12,233 bases of DNA from a gamma proteobacterium symbiont of Bathyaustriella thionipta (GTDB taxonomy: Bacteria > Pseudomonadota > Gammaproteobacteria > Chromatiales > Chromatiaceae). The notes beneath the pieces were generated by a model. The model was not told the origin of the DNA, ran no database searches, and saw only the letters and a list, made by a program, of their open reading frames with translations. Where the stretch lies: the NCBI GenBank assembly GCA_025656895.1, contig JAHXHF010000171.1, positions 1 through 12,233 on the forward strand, read 5' to 3'. Shown here piece after piece: positions 1-7,043 of this stretch. Positions within the stretch are counted from its first letter, which is position 1; each line of letters opens with the position of its first letter. The translations under genes were made by a program, and so were the position numbers.

Positions 1-54
1 CTAGAAAAGGTCGAGGCATTGCTTCCCTGGAACATGAAGGAAGTATTATTCTGA
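1..54 (+). CDS. IS66-family transposase, C-terminal fragment (5' end outside window)
   Basis: Frame 1 is open from the first base and reads LEKVEALLPWNMKEVLF before a TGA at 52-54. The LLPWN motif within the last dozen or so residues is typical of the extreme C-terminus of IS66-family (TnpC-type DDE) transposases, which often end in a variant of 'ridelLPWn'. The rest of the gene lies to the left of the window. The assignment rests on this short tail plus the IS66-like inverted repeat that follows at once (ending at 89); the two together are much stronger than either alone. The fragment is too short to tell whether the transposase is intact. Confidence 0.72.
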   Translation, partial: LEKVEALLPWNMKEVLF

Positions 55-56
55 AA

Positions 57-89
57 TGGGGTTAAGAGGGCTGATTCTTTGGCGCTTAC
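57..89. repeat. Terminal inverted repeat of the IS66-type element (inner limit uncertain)
   Basis: On the minus strand the element starts GTAAGCGCCAAAGAATCAGC at 89 and continues into a CCCTCTTAACCCC stretch. The outer end is fixed by the GTAA signature and by loss of gene homology. The inner limit is a guess, because the partner repeat is not in the window. The expected target duplication is GGAATATC at 90-97, immediately outside the element. Confidence 0.55.
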
Positions 90-961
90 GGAATATCAGA
101 CCAGGAGCCGCCACGCAGTACATGGCGGCTGCAGTCACCGGTCAGGCGCGCTGAACCATCAAAAGGTTCTTCCGGAGTAGTAGTGTTCCAGCAATCGGCC
201 ACCCATTCCCATGTGTTGCCGTGCATATCGTACAAGTGCCAGCGGTTGGGCGCGAAAGATGCCACCGGTGAGGTGTATGGCCATTGGTCTGCACCTTCTA
301 TCATGCCGCCACAACAGGCATCTTTGCCATAATTGGCCTTTTCATGGCTGGCTGTGTCACCCCAGCTATAGCGACTGTGAGTACCGGCTCTGGCGGCATA
401 TTCCCATTCTGACTCGGTCGGCAGACGGTAAGGCTTGCCGCTTGTCTGCGCCAGCCATTGCGCATAGGCGCGTGCATCATTCCAGCTTACACAAACCACC
501 GGATGCTCGTCCGTTTGGGCAAAGCCCGGATTTTTCCAACTGGCACCAGCCTGCCAGCCCAATTGATTATTGCCCTGGTTGATGTAACAGCCGGCATGCC
601 CGCCGCTATTCTTTTCTGCGTCTGTCTGATAGCCCGTTGCCTGAATAAACTGGCGAAACTGCCCGACGGTGGTTTCGGTTGCCGCCAGTTCAAAAGGCTT
701 TATTCGCACAACGTGCAGGGCTTCATCCTTTTTGTGTCCGGCTTCACCGGCCGGACTGCCCATCTGAAAACCTCCGGATGCAATCGCCACCATTTCCGGT
801 TCCTGCAAAGTGCTTTTGTATTGAGCCGGGGAAGAAGCATCCGGCTTACGCTCTGTTTGCGCTTCCGCGCCTTCCTGCAAGGCGCTGTAATTACTCATTG
901 CATAGCTTGCTGTCATCACCGATAACAGCACAATCAAAAGGATAATTTTGCTCTGTTTCAT
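86..961 (-). pseudogene. SUMF1/FGE-type (formylglycine-generating enzyme-like) exported protein, C-terminus cut off by an IS element
   Basis: The protein starts with a signal peptide (residues 1-21, hydrophobic IILLIVLLSVMTASYA, cleavage probably after Ala21). It continues into a C-type-lectin-like SUMF1/EgtB/PvdO domain from about residue 55. Family marks are GGFQMGSP (63-70), ATETTVGQF (94-102), HPVVCVSWNDA (153-163), YRLPTESEWEYAAR (178-191), HGNTWEWVADCW (247-258) and VLRGGSW (281-287). In intact members this RGGSW is followed by about 20-35 residues ending in a GFR-like strand. Here the protein ends four residues later at a TAA inside the IS66 repeat. The lost part is where true FGE carries its copper-binding cysteine pair, so sulfatase-activating function cannot be claimed. 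It lies 55 nt after the ankyrin gene on the same strand and is probably in the same transcript. The gene-derived part is 90-961. It is probably inactive or misfolded, though it would still be translated. Confidence 0.85.
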
Positions 962-1016
962 GATAGTTGGGATACCTTGCTAATATTCAAATCTGTGCGG
1001 GAATCATTGCTGTGCT

Positions 1017-1991
1017 TTATTTCAGCACTTCAATTTCACCGTAGAGTGGCGCAAAAAGACTATCTGTTTCAAGCTCGGTCGGTTGTTGACTCAAGTCAGC
1101 AATCTTTACGCCCTGCTTCATTGAGTCGGCTATTAATTCTGTTTGCAAATCTGCATCGTCTGTTTCTGCTTTTACTACATTTTGTTCGGCACTGGCGGCC
1201 AGCAATAGTAAGGAAATTTTGTTGTTGTTTTGTTTCTGTGCCAACTGTATGGCGCGCGAGTGATTGGCCTGCACATCGGCTCCGGCAGCAATCAACTGAC
1301 TGACCATCCGGCTGTGCTTGCGACTGATGGCATATTCCAGATCACTGTGGCGATCATCCGTGCCATTGGACGGTCGTGCGCCTTTTTGCAGCAAAAGTGT
1401 TACCAGCTTTTCATGTCCACGGCGAATGGCTGTGGTCAGCAGGCTTTCAAAACTGTTGCGATAATTGACACCCTTGCTGAAAAAGAGACTGCCATCCGCG
1501 TTACGCAAATCCAGCAGGGCAGCCACAATTTCGCTTTGGCCGCTGGCAACCGCGTAGCTTAATACTTCATGATCGGGTCTGGCTCCCGAATCGATCAGGC
1601 GGAAAAGTTCGGCGGACTGCTTTTTTCGCAAGGCCTGCATATAGGCTTCTATATCCGGGTCACCACGCAAAGAGTGGCGTTTGTGCGCCCTGGCTTTATG
1701 CGCTGGTTTTACAGCGGCCGTCCGCGGGGCTGTTACAGCAACTTTGGCTGTTGTTTGTTTTGTTTTTGACGCGACCGGGGCTGTTGATGACCCGGCGCCT
1801 TTCACCCGGTGCATTTTAAGGTCATGAACTTTATGCTTGGGAGGGGTGGAGGACAGATGCTGCACGCCTTCTCCATCAATCCAGCTGTACAGGCGAGCGG
1901 CTTCAAGCGAAGTCGAAAACAACAGCACCGGCAGGCACAGGGTAACGAACAGACTATTACAACAAGCGCGCTTAAAAGTCAGATTCCACAT
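1017..1991 (-). CDS. Exported DUF4124 / ankyrin-repeat protein
   Basis: Residue numbers refer to the longest ORF, which starts at 2012. A hydrophobic leader (SLFVTLCLPVLLFSTSLEA, about 20-38) is followed by a DUF4124-type motif (about 37-62, LYSWIDGEGVQHLSSTPP), usual in secreted or periplasmic proteobacterial proteins. Next come a Lys/Ala/Thr-rich linker (about 70-118) and four or five degenerate ankyrin repeats (about 126-272), such as LLTTAIRRGHEKLVTLLLQKG and LEYAISRKHSRMVSQLIAAG. The C-terminal 55 residues are acidic and without a recognisable domain. Ankyrin repeats mediate protein binding; the partner is unknown. I prefer the start at Met8 (1991): it gives a classical short basic n-region and only a 20-nt overlap with the SET gene, against 41 nt for the start at 2012. 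Neither start has a convincing ribosome binding site. Confidence 0.82.
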   Translation of the reverse strand: MWNLTFKRACCNSLFVTLCLPVLLFSTSLEAARLYSWIDGEGVQHLSSTPPKHKVHDLKMHRVKGAGSSTAPVASKTKQTTAKVAVTAPRTAAVKPAHKARAHKRHSLRGDPDIEAYMQALRKKQSAELFRLIDSGARPDHEVLSYAVASGQSEIVAALLDLRNADGSLFFSKGVNYRNSFESLLTTAIRRGHEKLVTLLLQKGARPSNGTDDRHSDLEYAISRKHSRMVSQLIAAGADVQANHSRAIQLAQKQNNNKISLLLLAASAEQNVVKAETDDADLQTELIADSMKQGVKIADLSQQPTELETDSLFAPLYGEIEVLK

Positions 1992-2283
1992 AATCGAAAG
2001 TAATTTCCGCATCCGTTTTAATTGATTTTAGTGCATACAGATCAGCACCATCAAATTCTGCATTGGGTTTTTTACTGTGGTTCAGATAACGCAACAAATT
2101 CCTGCCACTGATGCCATAAGGCTCGGCATTTTCATCCTCATACACCCACAGTACATACATGCCGTTCTTGCGCGCTATCGGGCCATCATAGCTGCCGATA
2201 TATTCACCTTTTTTTATTTTTCGGGCGGCGAAAAGCCCGGTTCCGTGCAAGCGCGATTTTTCGCTGTAAACATGTTCACGCAA
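1972..2283 (-). CDS. Small SET-domain protein (putative protein-lysine methyltransferase)
   Basis: This 103-aa protein is little more than a SET domain. It has the N-terminal SRLHGTGLFAARKIKKGEYI (10-29), the pseudoknot motif NLLRYLNHSKKPNAEF (62-77) with the conserved NHS, and EITFDY (93-98), whose Tyr98 matches the catalytic tyrosine of the family. Known SET enzymes move a methyl group from S-adenosylmethionine to a protein lysine; the substrate here is unknown. No pre-SET or post-SET zinc cysteines are seen, as is usual for short bacterial members. The first codon given is TTG (2283), with no good binding site at normal spacing. A strong Shine-Dalgarno lies further upstream at 2317-2325, opposite an in-frame ATC at 2308-2310, so the true start may be there (112 aa). 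The 3' end overlaps the ankyrin gene. Confidence 0.85.
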   Translation of the reverse strand: MREHVYSEKSRLHGTGLFAARKIKKGEYIGSYDGPIARKNGMYVLWVYEDENAEPYGISGRNLLRYLNHSKKPNAEFDGADLYALKSIKTDAEITFDYVESDF

Positions 2284-2297
2284 ATCCTTGTTCTTTT

Positions 2298-2543
2298 TCA
2301 GTCGTTTGATGGCGGCACCTCCCCTTTGATCATGCCCATACGCAGCAGACGTATCACTAATAATAGCAGGGGTACGCCATGTATCAATAAATCAAAAATA
2401 TCGATGGGCTTTGACAGGCTGCCGGCAAACAGCATGGTCAGCTTTTGCCACAGATGCGGTTCCGGCCTGAAGGGAGCCAGAGCCATAAAAATGGCGACTA
2501 TGGCCAGCATCGACAGGGGAATTCTATCAAGCCATTTGAGCAT
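2298..2543 (-). CDS. Small two-helix membrane protein, annotated in relatives as RND transporter
   Basis: An 81-aa protein with two hydrophobic helices (about 9-25, LSMLAIVAIFMALAPF, and about 52-70, LLIHGVPLLLLVIRLLRMG). Between them is the conserved-looking stretch PEPHLWQKLTMLFAG...PIDIFDLL. Short proteins of this type are often labelled 'RND transporter' in gammaproteobacterial genomes, but at this length it cannot be a pump by itself and the name should not be read as a function. I chose the ATG at 2543 over the longer ORF start (2564) because a GGAG lies 8 nt before it and it starts 5 nt after the stop of the gene upstream. Its end overlaps the possible early start of the SET gene by 13 nt. 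Confidence 0.72.
   Translation of the reverse strand: MLKWLDRIPLSMLAIVAIFMALAPFRPEPHLWQKLTMLFAGSLSKPIDIFDLLIHGVPLLLLVIRLLRMGMIKGEVPPSND
2317..2325 (-). promoter_or_regulatory. Strong Shine-Dalgarno before the SET gene (points to an upstream start)
   Basis: The minus strand reads AGGGGAGGT here, inside the last codons of the RND-type gene. Six bases later is an ATC codon (2310-2308) in frame with the SET protein. No ATG, GTG or TTG lies at proper distance; CTG is 16 nt and TTG about 31 nt from the GGAGG core. Either a rare AUC start is used, or the match is chance from the codons for Lys-Gly-Glu-Val. Confidence 0.4.
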
Positions 2544-2548
2544 ACAGG

Positions 2549-2773
2549 TTACTCCGGGCTGCAACGATAGCTGTAGGTGGACATGACTTCCTGCAACTGT
2601 ATAACTACCTGACGCAACTCCTGGTCGCTCAAATTTGCGGTTTCCGGCAAAGCTTCACCGCGTTGCAGGGCTTCAATATCGAACCAGACCTTTTTACAAC
2701 CTTTTTTACAGATCGCCTCAACGGCCTGATCTATAGAACTCTGTATATCCTGCACAGCCAGTGCATGTCGCAT
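2549..2773 (-). CDS. Conserved-looking small protein of unknown function (74 aa)
   Basis: I do not recognise a family. The protein looks soluble and helical, with a cysteine pair in CKKGCKKVW (Cys22, Cys26) and a third cysteine near the C-terminus (Cys71). The second half (NLSDQELRQVVIQLQEVMSTY) looks like one amphipathic helix. It has a clear AGGTGG binding site before the ATG. It is the first gene of the minus-strand run that continues through the RND-type, SET, ankyrin and SUMF1 genes, and its stop is 5 nt from the next start. The palindrome at 2793-2847 lies directly upstream and may control it. Confidence 0.65.
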   Translation of the reverse strand: MRHALAVQDIQSSIDQAVEAICKKGCKKVWFDIEALQRGEALPETANLSDQELRQVVIQLQEVMSTYSYRCSPE

Positions 2774-2792
2774 AAGCCCACCTGAAAAAATA

Positions 2793-2847
2793 GTTCTCTT
2801 TTTGTTCTTGCCTGTGCTATCCTTTAAAACAAGAACAAAAAGAAAAC
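2793..2847. promoter_or_regulatory. Long palindromic operator-like element in a divergent promoter region
   Basis: The left arm GTTCTCTTTTTGTTCTTG (2793-2810) and the right arm CAAGAACAAAAAGAAAAC (2830-2847) are reverse complements with a single mismatch in 18 positions. The inner 14 bp (2797-2810 with 2830-2843) match perfectly, and the spacer is 19 bp. The arms flank the probable plus-strand -10 element (2818-2823). AT-rich arms with no T-run make a transcription terminator unlikely. A protein-binding site that controls both divergent genes is the simplest reading; the regulator is unknown. Confidence 0.5.
2815..2823 (+). promoter_or_regulatory. Candidate extended -10 promoter for the 50-aa membrane protein
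   Basis: TGCTATCCT has the TGn extension and four of six bases of the TATAAT consensus. No good -35 lies at 16-18 nt, which fits an extended -10 promoter. The start of transcription would fall near 2830, leaving a leader of about 85 nt. The whole element sits in the spacer of the palindrome, so a bound regulator would block it. Confidence 0.3.
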
Positions 2848-2913
2848 ATTAATCATCTGCATCTGTAATGCCTGTTCGCATTCAGATCATAATAAAACCG
2901 GAGAAGCTGAATT

Positions 2914-3066
2914 ATGTCTTACGCACCTGTCCCTTTTATGCGTGATCATGCCACCAACACCGTTATTGAATTTTCCAAGCCCCTGCCGAGCAGTCGCAAT
3001 GGCTGGCCGTTGATCATCAGTCTCAGTATCGTCACCAGTTACCTGGCGGCTATTGTACTCTATTAG
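2914..3066 (+). CDS. Small single-pass membrane protein (50 aa), unknown function
   Basis: The ATG at 2914 opens a 50-codon frame ending in TAG (3064-3066). A GGAG lies at 2900-2903, 10 nt before the start. The first 30 residues are polar (MSYAPVPFMRDHATNTVIEF, then SKPLPSSRNG). The last 20 (WPLIISLSIVTSYLAAIVLY) form one transmembrane helix that runs to the very C-terminus. Arg28 just before the helix suggests the N-terminus is in the cytoplasm. It is read divergently from the minus-strand cluster and converges on pabB. I do not recognise the family. The binding site, the clean hydrophobic profile and the promoter support a real gene. Confidence 0.55.
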   Translation: MSYAPVPFMRDHATNTVIEFSKPLPSSRNGWPLIISLSIVTSYLAAIVLY

Positions 3067-3092
3067 ACTGAATGTCTGCAGCAGCGACTCTG

Positions 3093-3140
3093 AAAACCGC
3101 CGGGCGGGCACCCGGGATTATTCCTGGTGATACCCGCCCG
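3093..3140 (-). terminator. Hairpin at the 3' end of pabB, probable terminator
   Basis: CGGGCGGG (3101-3108) pairs with CCCGCCCG (3133-3140), and CACC (3109-3112) with GGTG (3126-3129). The result is a GC-rich stem with a small internal bulge. It overlaps the last codons of pabB. Minus-strand transcription leaves the stem into GCGGTTTT, a short T-run only. It could also end the convergent 50-aa transcript, but no T-run lies on that side. Confidence 0.45.
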
Positions 3141-4509
3141 CTGCAAACAGGCTGAAAAAGCCGGCTACTTTATCCAGGGTCTCCTGGTATTCCTGATCGG
3201 CATCCGAATCCGCTACCAGACCGCCGCCAGCCTTGAAGTTGTATTGGCCTTTTTGCAGTGTCAGTGTGCGAATGGTGATATTGCTATCCATATCACCATT
3301 CGCATTCATGTAGGCAATAGAGCCGCAATAAACACCGCGCCGCTGCGGTTCCAGCTCTTCGATAATCTGCATGGCTCTTATTTTCGGTGCGCCGGTAATA
3401 GAGCCTCCCGGAAAGCAGCCGCGCAGTAAGTGCAGGGCATCACAACCTTCCGCAAGTTCAGCTCGAATATTACTGACCAGATGATGCACATCTGCAAAAC
3501 TCTGTAGCTGGAATAATTGCTCAACCCGGATGGAACCCGGCCGGCAGGTTTTGCCCAGATCGTTGCGCAATAAATCCACAATCATGAGGTTTTCGGCTTT
3601 GTCCTTTGCGCTGCCCTGCAGTGCCTTTTTCGCCAGCCGGTCGGCCTCTGTATCGGCATGGCGAACGCGGGTACCTTTGATGGGAGAGGTCAGCACCTGA
3701 CCTGCCTGCAGTTGGATAAAACGTTCCGGTGACGCGCTCAGAATCTGCAAATCCGGCAGATTCAAACAGGCAGAAAAAGGTGCCGGATTCTGGTGCCTGA
3801 GCTGACGGTATAAATGAAAAAAATCCGCTCCGGTATTGCCACTGAAAGCCTGCGCAAGATTTACCTGATAACAATCACCCGCATGAATATAAGCCTGCAC
3901 CTGGTCAAAACAATGTTTGTAAAAGGCTTTGGACATATTGGATTGCGGGCTAGAGCTTTCAATCACTTTATCGACAGGCGGCAAGGCCGGGGCTGTGTTA
4001 ATAAAGGCAGCCAATGCTTCAGCCCGGGTTTTATTTTGAAAGAATCCGGCCAGCCATGTGCAGCCTGATTGATGATCCAGCACAACAGCCCAGTGATACA
4101 GCCCCATCATCATGTCGGCAGGGGCGTTACCGGCATCGGCTAATTCCGGCAGACTTTCCAGCCTGCGTGCCAGATCATAGCCAAAATAGCCCATCAAGCC
4201 GCCAAAAAACGGCAGCTCACATTCAGCTTTTTTTTCCAGTCCGAGCCATTGCTTGCGTAAAATATCAAAAGGGTCATCACAGCTTTCCATGATGCTATCG
4301 CCGTCATCAATCCAGGTGCTCTGCCCCCGGGTGACCATGCGGCATACGGGCCGCGCGCAAATAATGTCATAGCGTCCCTGCCGGCTGGCGGGATAAGCAC
4401 TGTCCAGCCACATCGACCAGGGTTCCTGCGCAAAACGCGCATAAATCTGTTCCGCAGACAATTGGCCGGACAGCCTGATTTGCTGAAATAACAAGGGTGG
4501 CGTTTTCAT
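3118..4509 (-). CDS. pabB: Aminodeoxychorismate synthase component I (PabB)
   Basis: This 463-aa protein belongs to the chorismate-binding family. PabB joins chorismate with ammonia, normally supplied by the glutaminase PabA, to give 4-amino-4-deoxychorismate for p-aminobenzoate and folate synthesis in the cytoplasm. The motif SPIKGTRVR (275-283) carries the active-site lysine (Lys278) that separates PabB from anthranilate synthase TrpE, which has PIAGT. Other marks are GDCYQVNLAQ (211-220), SASPERF (258-264), NLMIVDLLRNDLGK (307-320), FPGGSITGAPK (366-376) and the C-terminal GGGLVADSD (428-436). The length is normal and no C-terminal PabC fusion is present. No pabA is in the window, so the glutaminase must be elsewhere. 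Its ATG overlaps the hrpB stop as ATGA, so translation is probably coupled. Confidence 0.95.
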   Translation of the reverse strand: MKTPPLLFQQIRLSGQLSAEQIYARFAQEPWSMWLDSAYPASRQGRYDIICARPVCRMVTRGQSTWIDDGDSIMESCDDPFDILRKQWLGLEKKAECELPFFGGLMGYFGYDLARRLESLPELADAGNAPADMMMGLYHWAVVLDHQSGCTWLAGFFQNKTRAEALAAFINTAPALPPVDKVIESSSPQSNMSKAFYKHCFDQVQAYIHAGDCYQVNLAQAFSGNTGADFFHLYRQLRHQNPAPFSACLNLPDLQILSASPERFIQLQAGQVLTSPIKGTRVRHADTEADRLAKKALQGSAKDKAENLMIVDLLRNDLGKTCRPGSIRVEQLFQLQSFADVHHLVSNIRAELAEGCDALHLLRGCFPGGSITGAPKIRAMQIIEELEPQRRGVYCGSIAYMNANGDMDSNITIRTLTLQKGQYNFKAGGGLVADSDADQEYQETLDKVAGFFSLFAAGGYHQE

Positions 4510-7004
4510 GTCTTCGGCCTGACGCCGCTGATGGCCTGAGCGGTGAAAGGATCATCCGGCCAATAGTGTTTGGGATAGCGACCTTTCAGTTCTTTTACGA
4601 CCTGGGCATAGCCGGTTTGCCAGAAGCCCTGCAAGTCGGAAGTAATTTGGACCGGGCGGCGTGCCGGTGACAGCAAATGCACTTGCAGCGGAATTTTTCC
4701 CTGACATACACAAGGGGTTTGCAGCCAGCCGAACAGTTCCTGCACGCGCGCCTGCAGGATCGGCGGCTGCCCGTCCTGATAGTTCAGGCGAGCCTTGCGA
4801 CCATTCGGCAAGGTTATTTTATCCGGTGCCAACTGATCCAGTAACGGCTGCTGCGACCAGTCCATACGGCTGCGTAACAGCGCGCTCATATCCAGTTTTG
4901 CCAGCTGACTGATGGCCGTTTTATCCGCCAGCCAGGGAGACAGCCATTTTTCAAGGCTGTTCATCAGCGCCCTTTCACTCATATCCGGCCAGCCTGCCTC
5001 GGGCTGCCACAGGGCCAGGCTGCGCATACGTGCCAGCAGGCCTTGCGCGTCCGGCGTCCAGGGTAGCAGGGCCAGACCTTTATCCTGAATGGCTTGCAAT
5101 AACAACTGTTGCGCCTGCTCCAAATCATAAACCGCAATACTCTGGCGGCGCAGCGTTAAACCCTGTAGCTGGCAAAGTTGCTCCGCGCGCACCGCCTGAC
5201 TGGCTGCATGCCAGTATTGCACGCGTTTGTTATGCAGATAAGAGGGCTCATGGCGGCTTAACCAGTCCACATCCAGCGCTGCGCACAAATAGATTTTTCC
5301 ATGCGCGGCTTCGCCGGCATCCAGGCTGGCGGCCAATAACCATTCATGCCGGCGCATGTTGTCCTGTTCGTGCAGATGCACCGCGCGCCCGCTGGCCAGC
5401 CGGTACGTCAGGGAAGCCGCTTCGCGTCTTTGCGCCACTCTGTCCGGCCAGGCCAGCATCAGCAGAAAAGCAATCAGGCGCTCATCATAAGAGCCGGATT
5501 CGGTGCGCACCTTTATTAAAGCCGCCAGTTGTCGCGCAATACGGTCAATGCGTCCCACTCGCCGCTGGTCGATAGATCGGGGTAGCGGACTCTTGCCACG
5601 CCAGTCGCGCAGCAGGCGCAGCCGTTGTTCAATATCACTGCCGCTGTGACGCGGCATAAAATCCCGTTCCGACAGAATGGCGGCCAGATCACAGGCCAGC
5701 GCTGCCATATTTTGCTGTTGTGCCTGTAATAACATGGCCGCCAGACGCGGAGCCAGCGGCAAACGTATGGCTTGCTGCCCCAGTTCGGTTATCTGTTGCT
5801 GACGGTCCAGCAAGCCCAGTGTCATGAGGCTCTGCTGGGCCTGCTGGAAGGCAGCTGCGGGCGGTGCGTCTATCCATTGCAAAGATTCCCGCGAACTGCC
5901 CCAGCGTGCCAGTTGCAATACCAGATCGGATAAGTCCTGACGAAAAATCTGCGCGGGAGTTTGTTCCTGCAAACGTTGTTGTGCCGCTGCCGACCACAAA
6001 CGATAACAGCTACCCGCCGCCACGCGCCCCGCCCGACCGGCTCTTTGCGTTGCCGAGGCCTGCGAGATACGGCCTGTCAGCAAACGATCGAGACCGTTGT
6101 TCAAATCAAAATGCGCCTGCCGCTCCAGACCACTGTCCACCACAGCGGTCACTCCCTCAATGGTCAATGAAGTTTCTGCAATATTGGTGGCCAGAATGAG
6201 CCGTCGTTCTGCCTTTGCGGCAGGCCGCAAAACCTGTGCCTGCTGTTGCAGCGAAAGATCACCGTACAGTGGTAACACCGTTAGCGGCAGTTCAGCCGCC
6301 AGTGCCTGCAAGCGTTTGATTTGTGCCTGCCCGGGTAGAAATACCAGCACATCCCCTGCGGTATCCTGCAGTGCCCGGCGTATCAGTCTGAGCAGGTTCT
6401 GCTCCAGTCCGAGACGTTCTTCGGCAGCGCTGTAAACCAGTTCGACCGGCCAGCTTTTTGCATCCAGATGAACAGGATGCGCCGCCAGTCGTTCTACCCA
6501 TTTCCCGGCGGGTAGCGTGGCAGACATCAACATCAGTCTTAAATCTTCACGCAGATGTTGCTGCACATCACGCAACAGAGCCAGACTTACATCCAGATTT
6601 AAACTACGTTCATGAAACTCATCCAGAATGACCAGTGCGTAGCCTTCCAGTGCCGGGTCTGCCTGCAAACGGCTGAGTAAAATGCCGTCTGTGACCACTT
6701 CCAGCCGCGTATTTTTGCTGATTTTACGCTCATGGCGAACCTGAAAGCCGACCCGTTGGCCGGTTTTTTCATGACATAAAGCAGCCAGCCGGTTGGCAAT
6801 TGCGACAGCCGCCAACCGGCGTGGCTGCACCAGCAGAATACGCTGTCCGGCAAACAGTGCGCTGGACATGATCTGCAGAGGAATGGCCGTGGATTTACCC
6901 GTGCCCGGTGGCGCGCTGAAAATAATCGGCCGATTTTTTTGCAGAGCGATTTTTAATTCAGGCCAGGCGGCCAGCGCGGGGAGAGCCGATTCGTTCGTTA
7001 GCAT
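4506..7004 (-). CDS. hrpB: ATP-dependent helicase HrpB (DEAH/RHA family)
   Basis: 832 aa, the usual length for HrpB. It has two RecA-like helicase domains with motif I APPGTGKST (31-39), motif II DEFH (128-131, the HrpB variant of the DEAH box), motif III SAT (161-163), motif V TNIAETSLT (273-281) and motif VI QRAGRAGR (320-327). The winged-helix/HA2-like part and the HrpB-specific C-terminal domain follow, ending in GRYPKHYWPDDP. The family is thought to unwind nucleic acids with ATP; in bacteria its role is poorly defined and loss is usually tolerated. The start at 7004 places motif I at the usual distance from the N-terminus, although the binding site is weak. It lies directly upstream of pabB with a 4-nt overlap. 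Confidence 0.95.
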   Translation of the reverse strand: MLTNESALPALAAWPELKIALQKNRPIIFSAPPGTGKSTAIPLQIMSSALFAGQRILLVQPRRLAAVAIANRLAALCHEKTGQRVGFQVRHERKISKNTRLEVVTDGILLSRLQADPALEGYALVILDEFHERSLNLDVSLALLRDVQQHLREDLRLMLMSATLPAGKWVERLAAHPVHLDAKSWPVELVYSAAEERLGLEQNLLRLIRRALQDTAGDVLVFLPGQAQIKRLQALAAELPLTVLPLYGDLSLQQQAQVLRPAAKAERRLILATNIAETSLTIEGVTAVVDSGLERQAHFDLNNGLDRLLTGRISQASATQRAGRAGRVAAGSCYRLWSAAAQQRLQEQTPAQIFRQDLSDLVLQLARWGSSRESLQWIDAPPAAAFQQAQQSLMTLGLLDRQQQITELGQQAIRLPLAPRLAAMLLQAQQQNMAALACDLAAILSERDFMPRHSGSDIEQRLRLLRDWRGKSPLPRSIDQRRVGRIDRIARQLAALIKVRTESGSYDERLIAFLLMLAWPDRVAQRREAASLTYRLASGRAVHLHEQDNMRRHEWLLAASLDAGEAAHGKIYLCAALDVDWLSRHEPSYLHNKRVQYWHAASQAVRAEQLCQLQGLTLRRQSIAVYDLEQAQQLLLQAIQDKGLALLPWTPDAQGLLARMRSLALWQPEAGWPDMSERALMNSLEKWLSPWLADKTAISQLAKLDMSALLRSRMDWSQQPLLDQLAPDKITLPNGRKARLNYQDGQPPILQARVQELFGWLQTPCVCQGKIPLQVHLLSPARRPVQITSDLQGFWQTGYAQVVKELKGRYPKHYWPDDPFTAQAISGVRPKT

Positions 7005-7043
7005 GGTACGTCAGAAGCCAGCCGGGTAGCCGGCAAGGCCGAT

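Larger units (their letters stand above)
1..89 (+). mobile_element. Right end of an IS66-family insertion sequence
   Basis: This stretch contains the transposase tail, a short non-coding part, and an end that reads GTAAGCGCC on the minus strand (81-89). IS66-family elements are known for terminal inverted repeats starting GTAA and for 8-bp target duplications. The boundary at 89/90 is supported independently. Upstream on the minus strand, the SUMF1-type gene is coherent up to codon 290, and its reading is cut off by the TAA that belongs to the repeat. The left end of the element is outside the window. Confidence 0.7.

Noticed and set aside
86..961. Calling the SUMF1-type gene a true sulfatase-activating FGE.
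   Set aside because: The part that would hold the active-site cysteine pair is missing, and the visible residues after GGSW (SDIP) are not the cysteine-containing form.
1972..2283. Reading the SET and ankyrin proteins as effectors aimed at a eukaryotic host.
   Set aside because: The SET protein has no export signal, and short SET proteins and ankyrin proteins are common in free-living bacteria. No secretion system is in the window.
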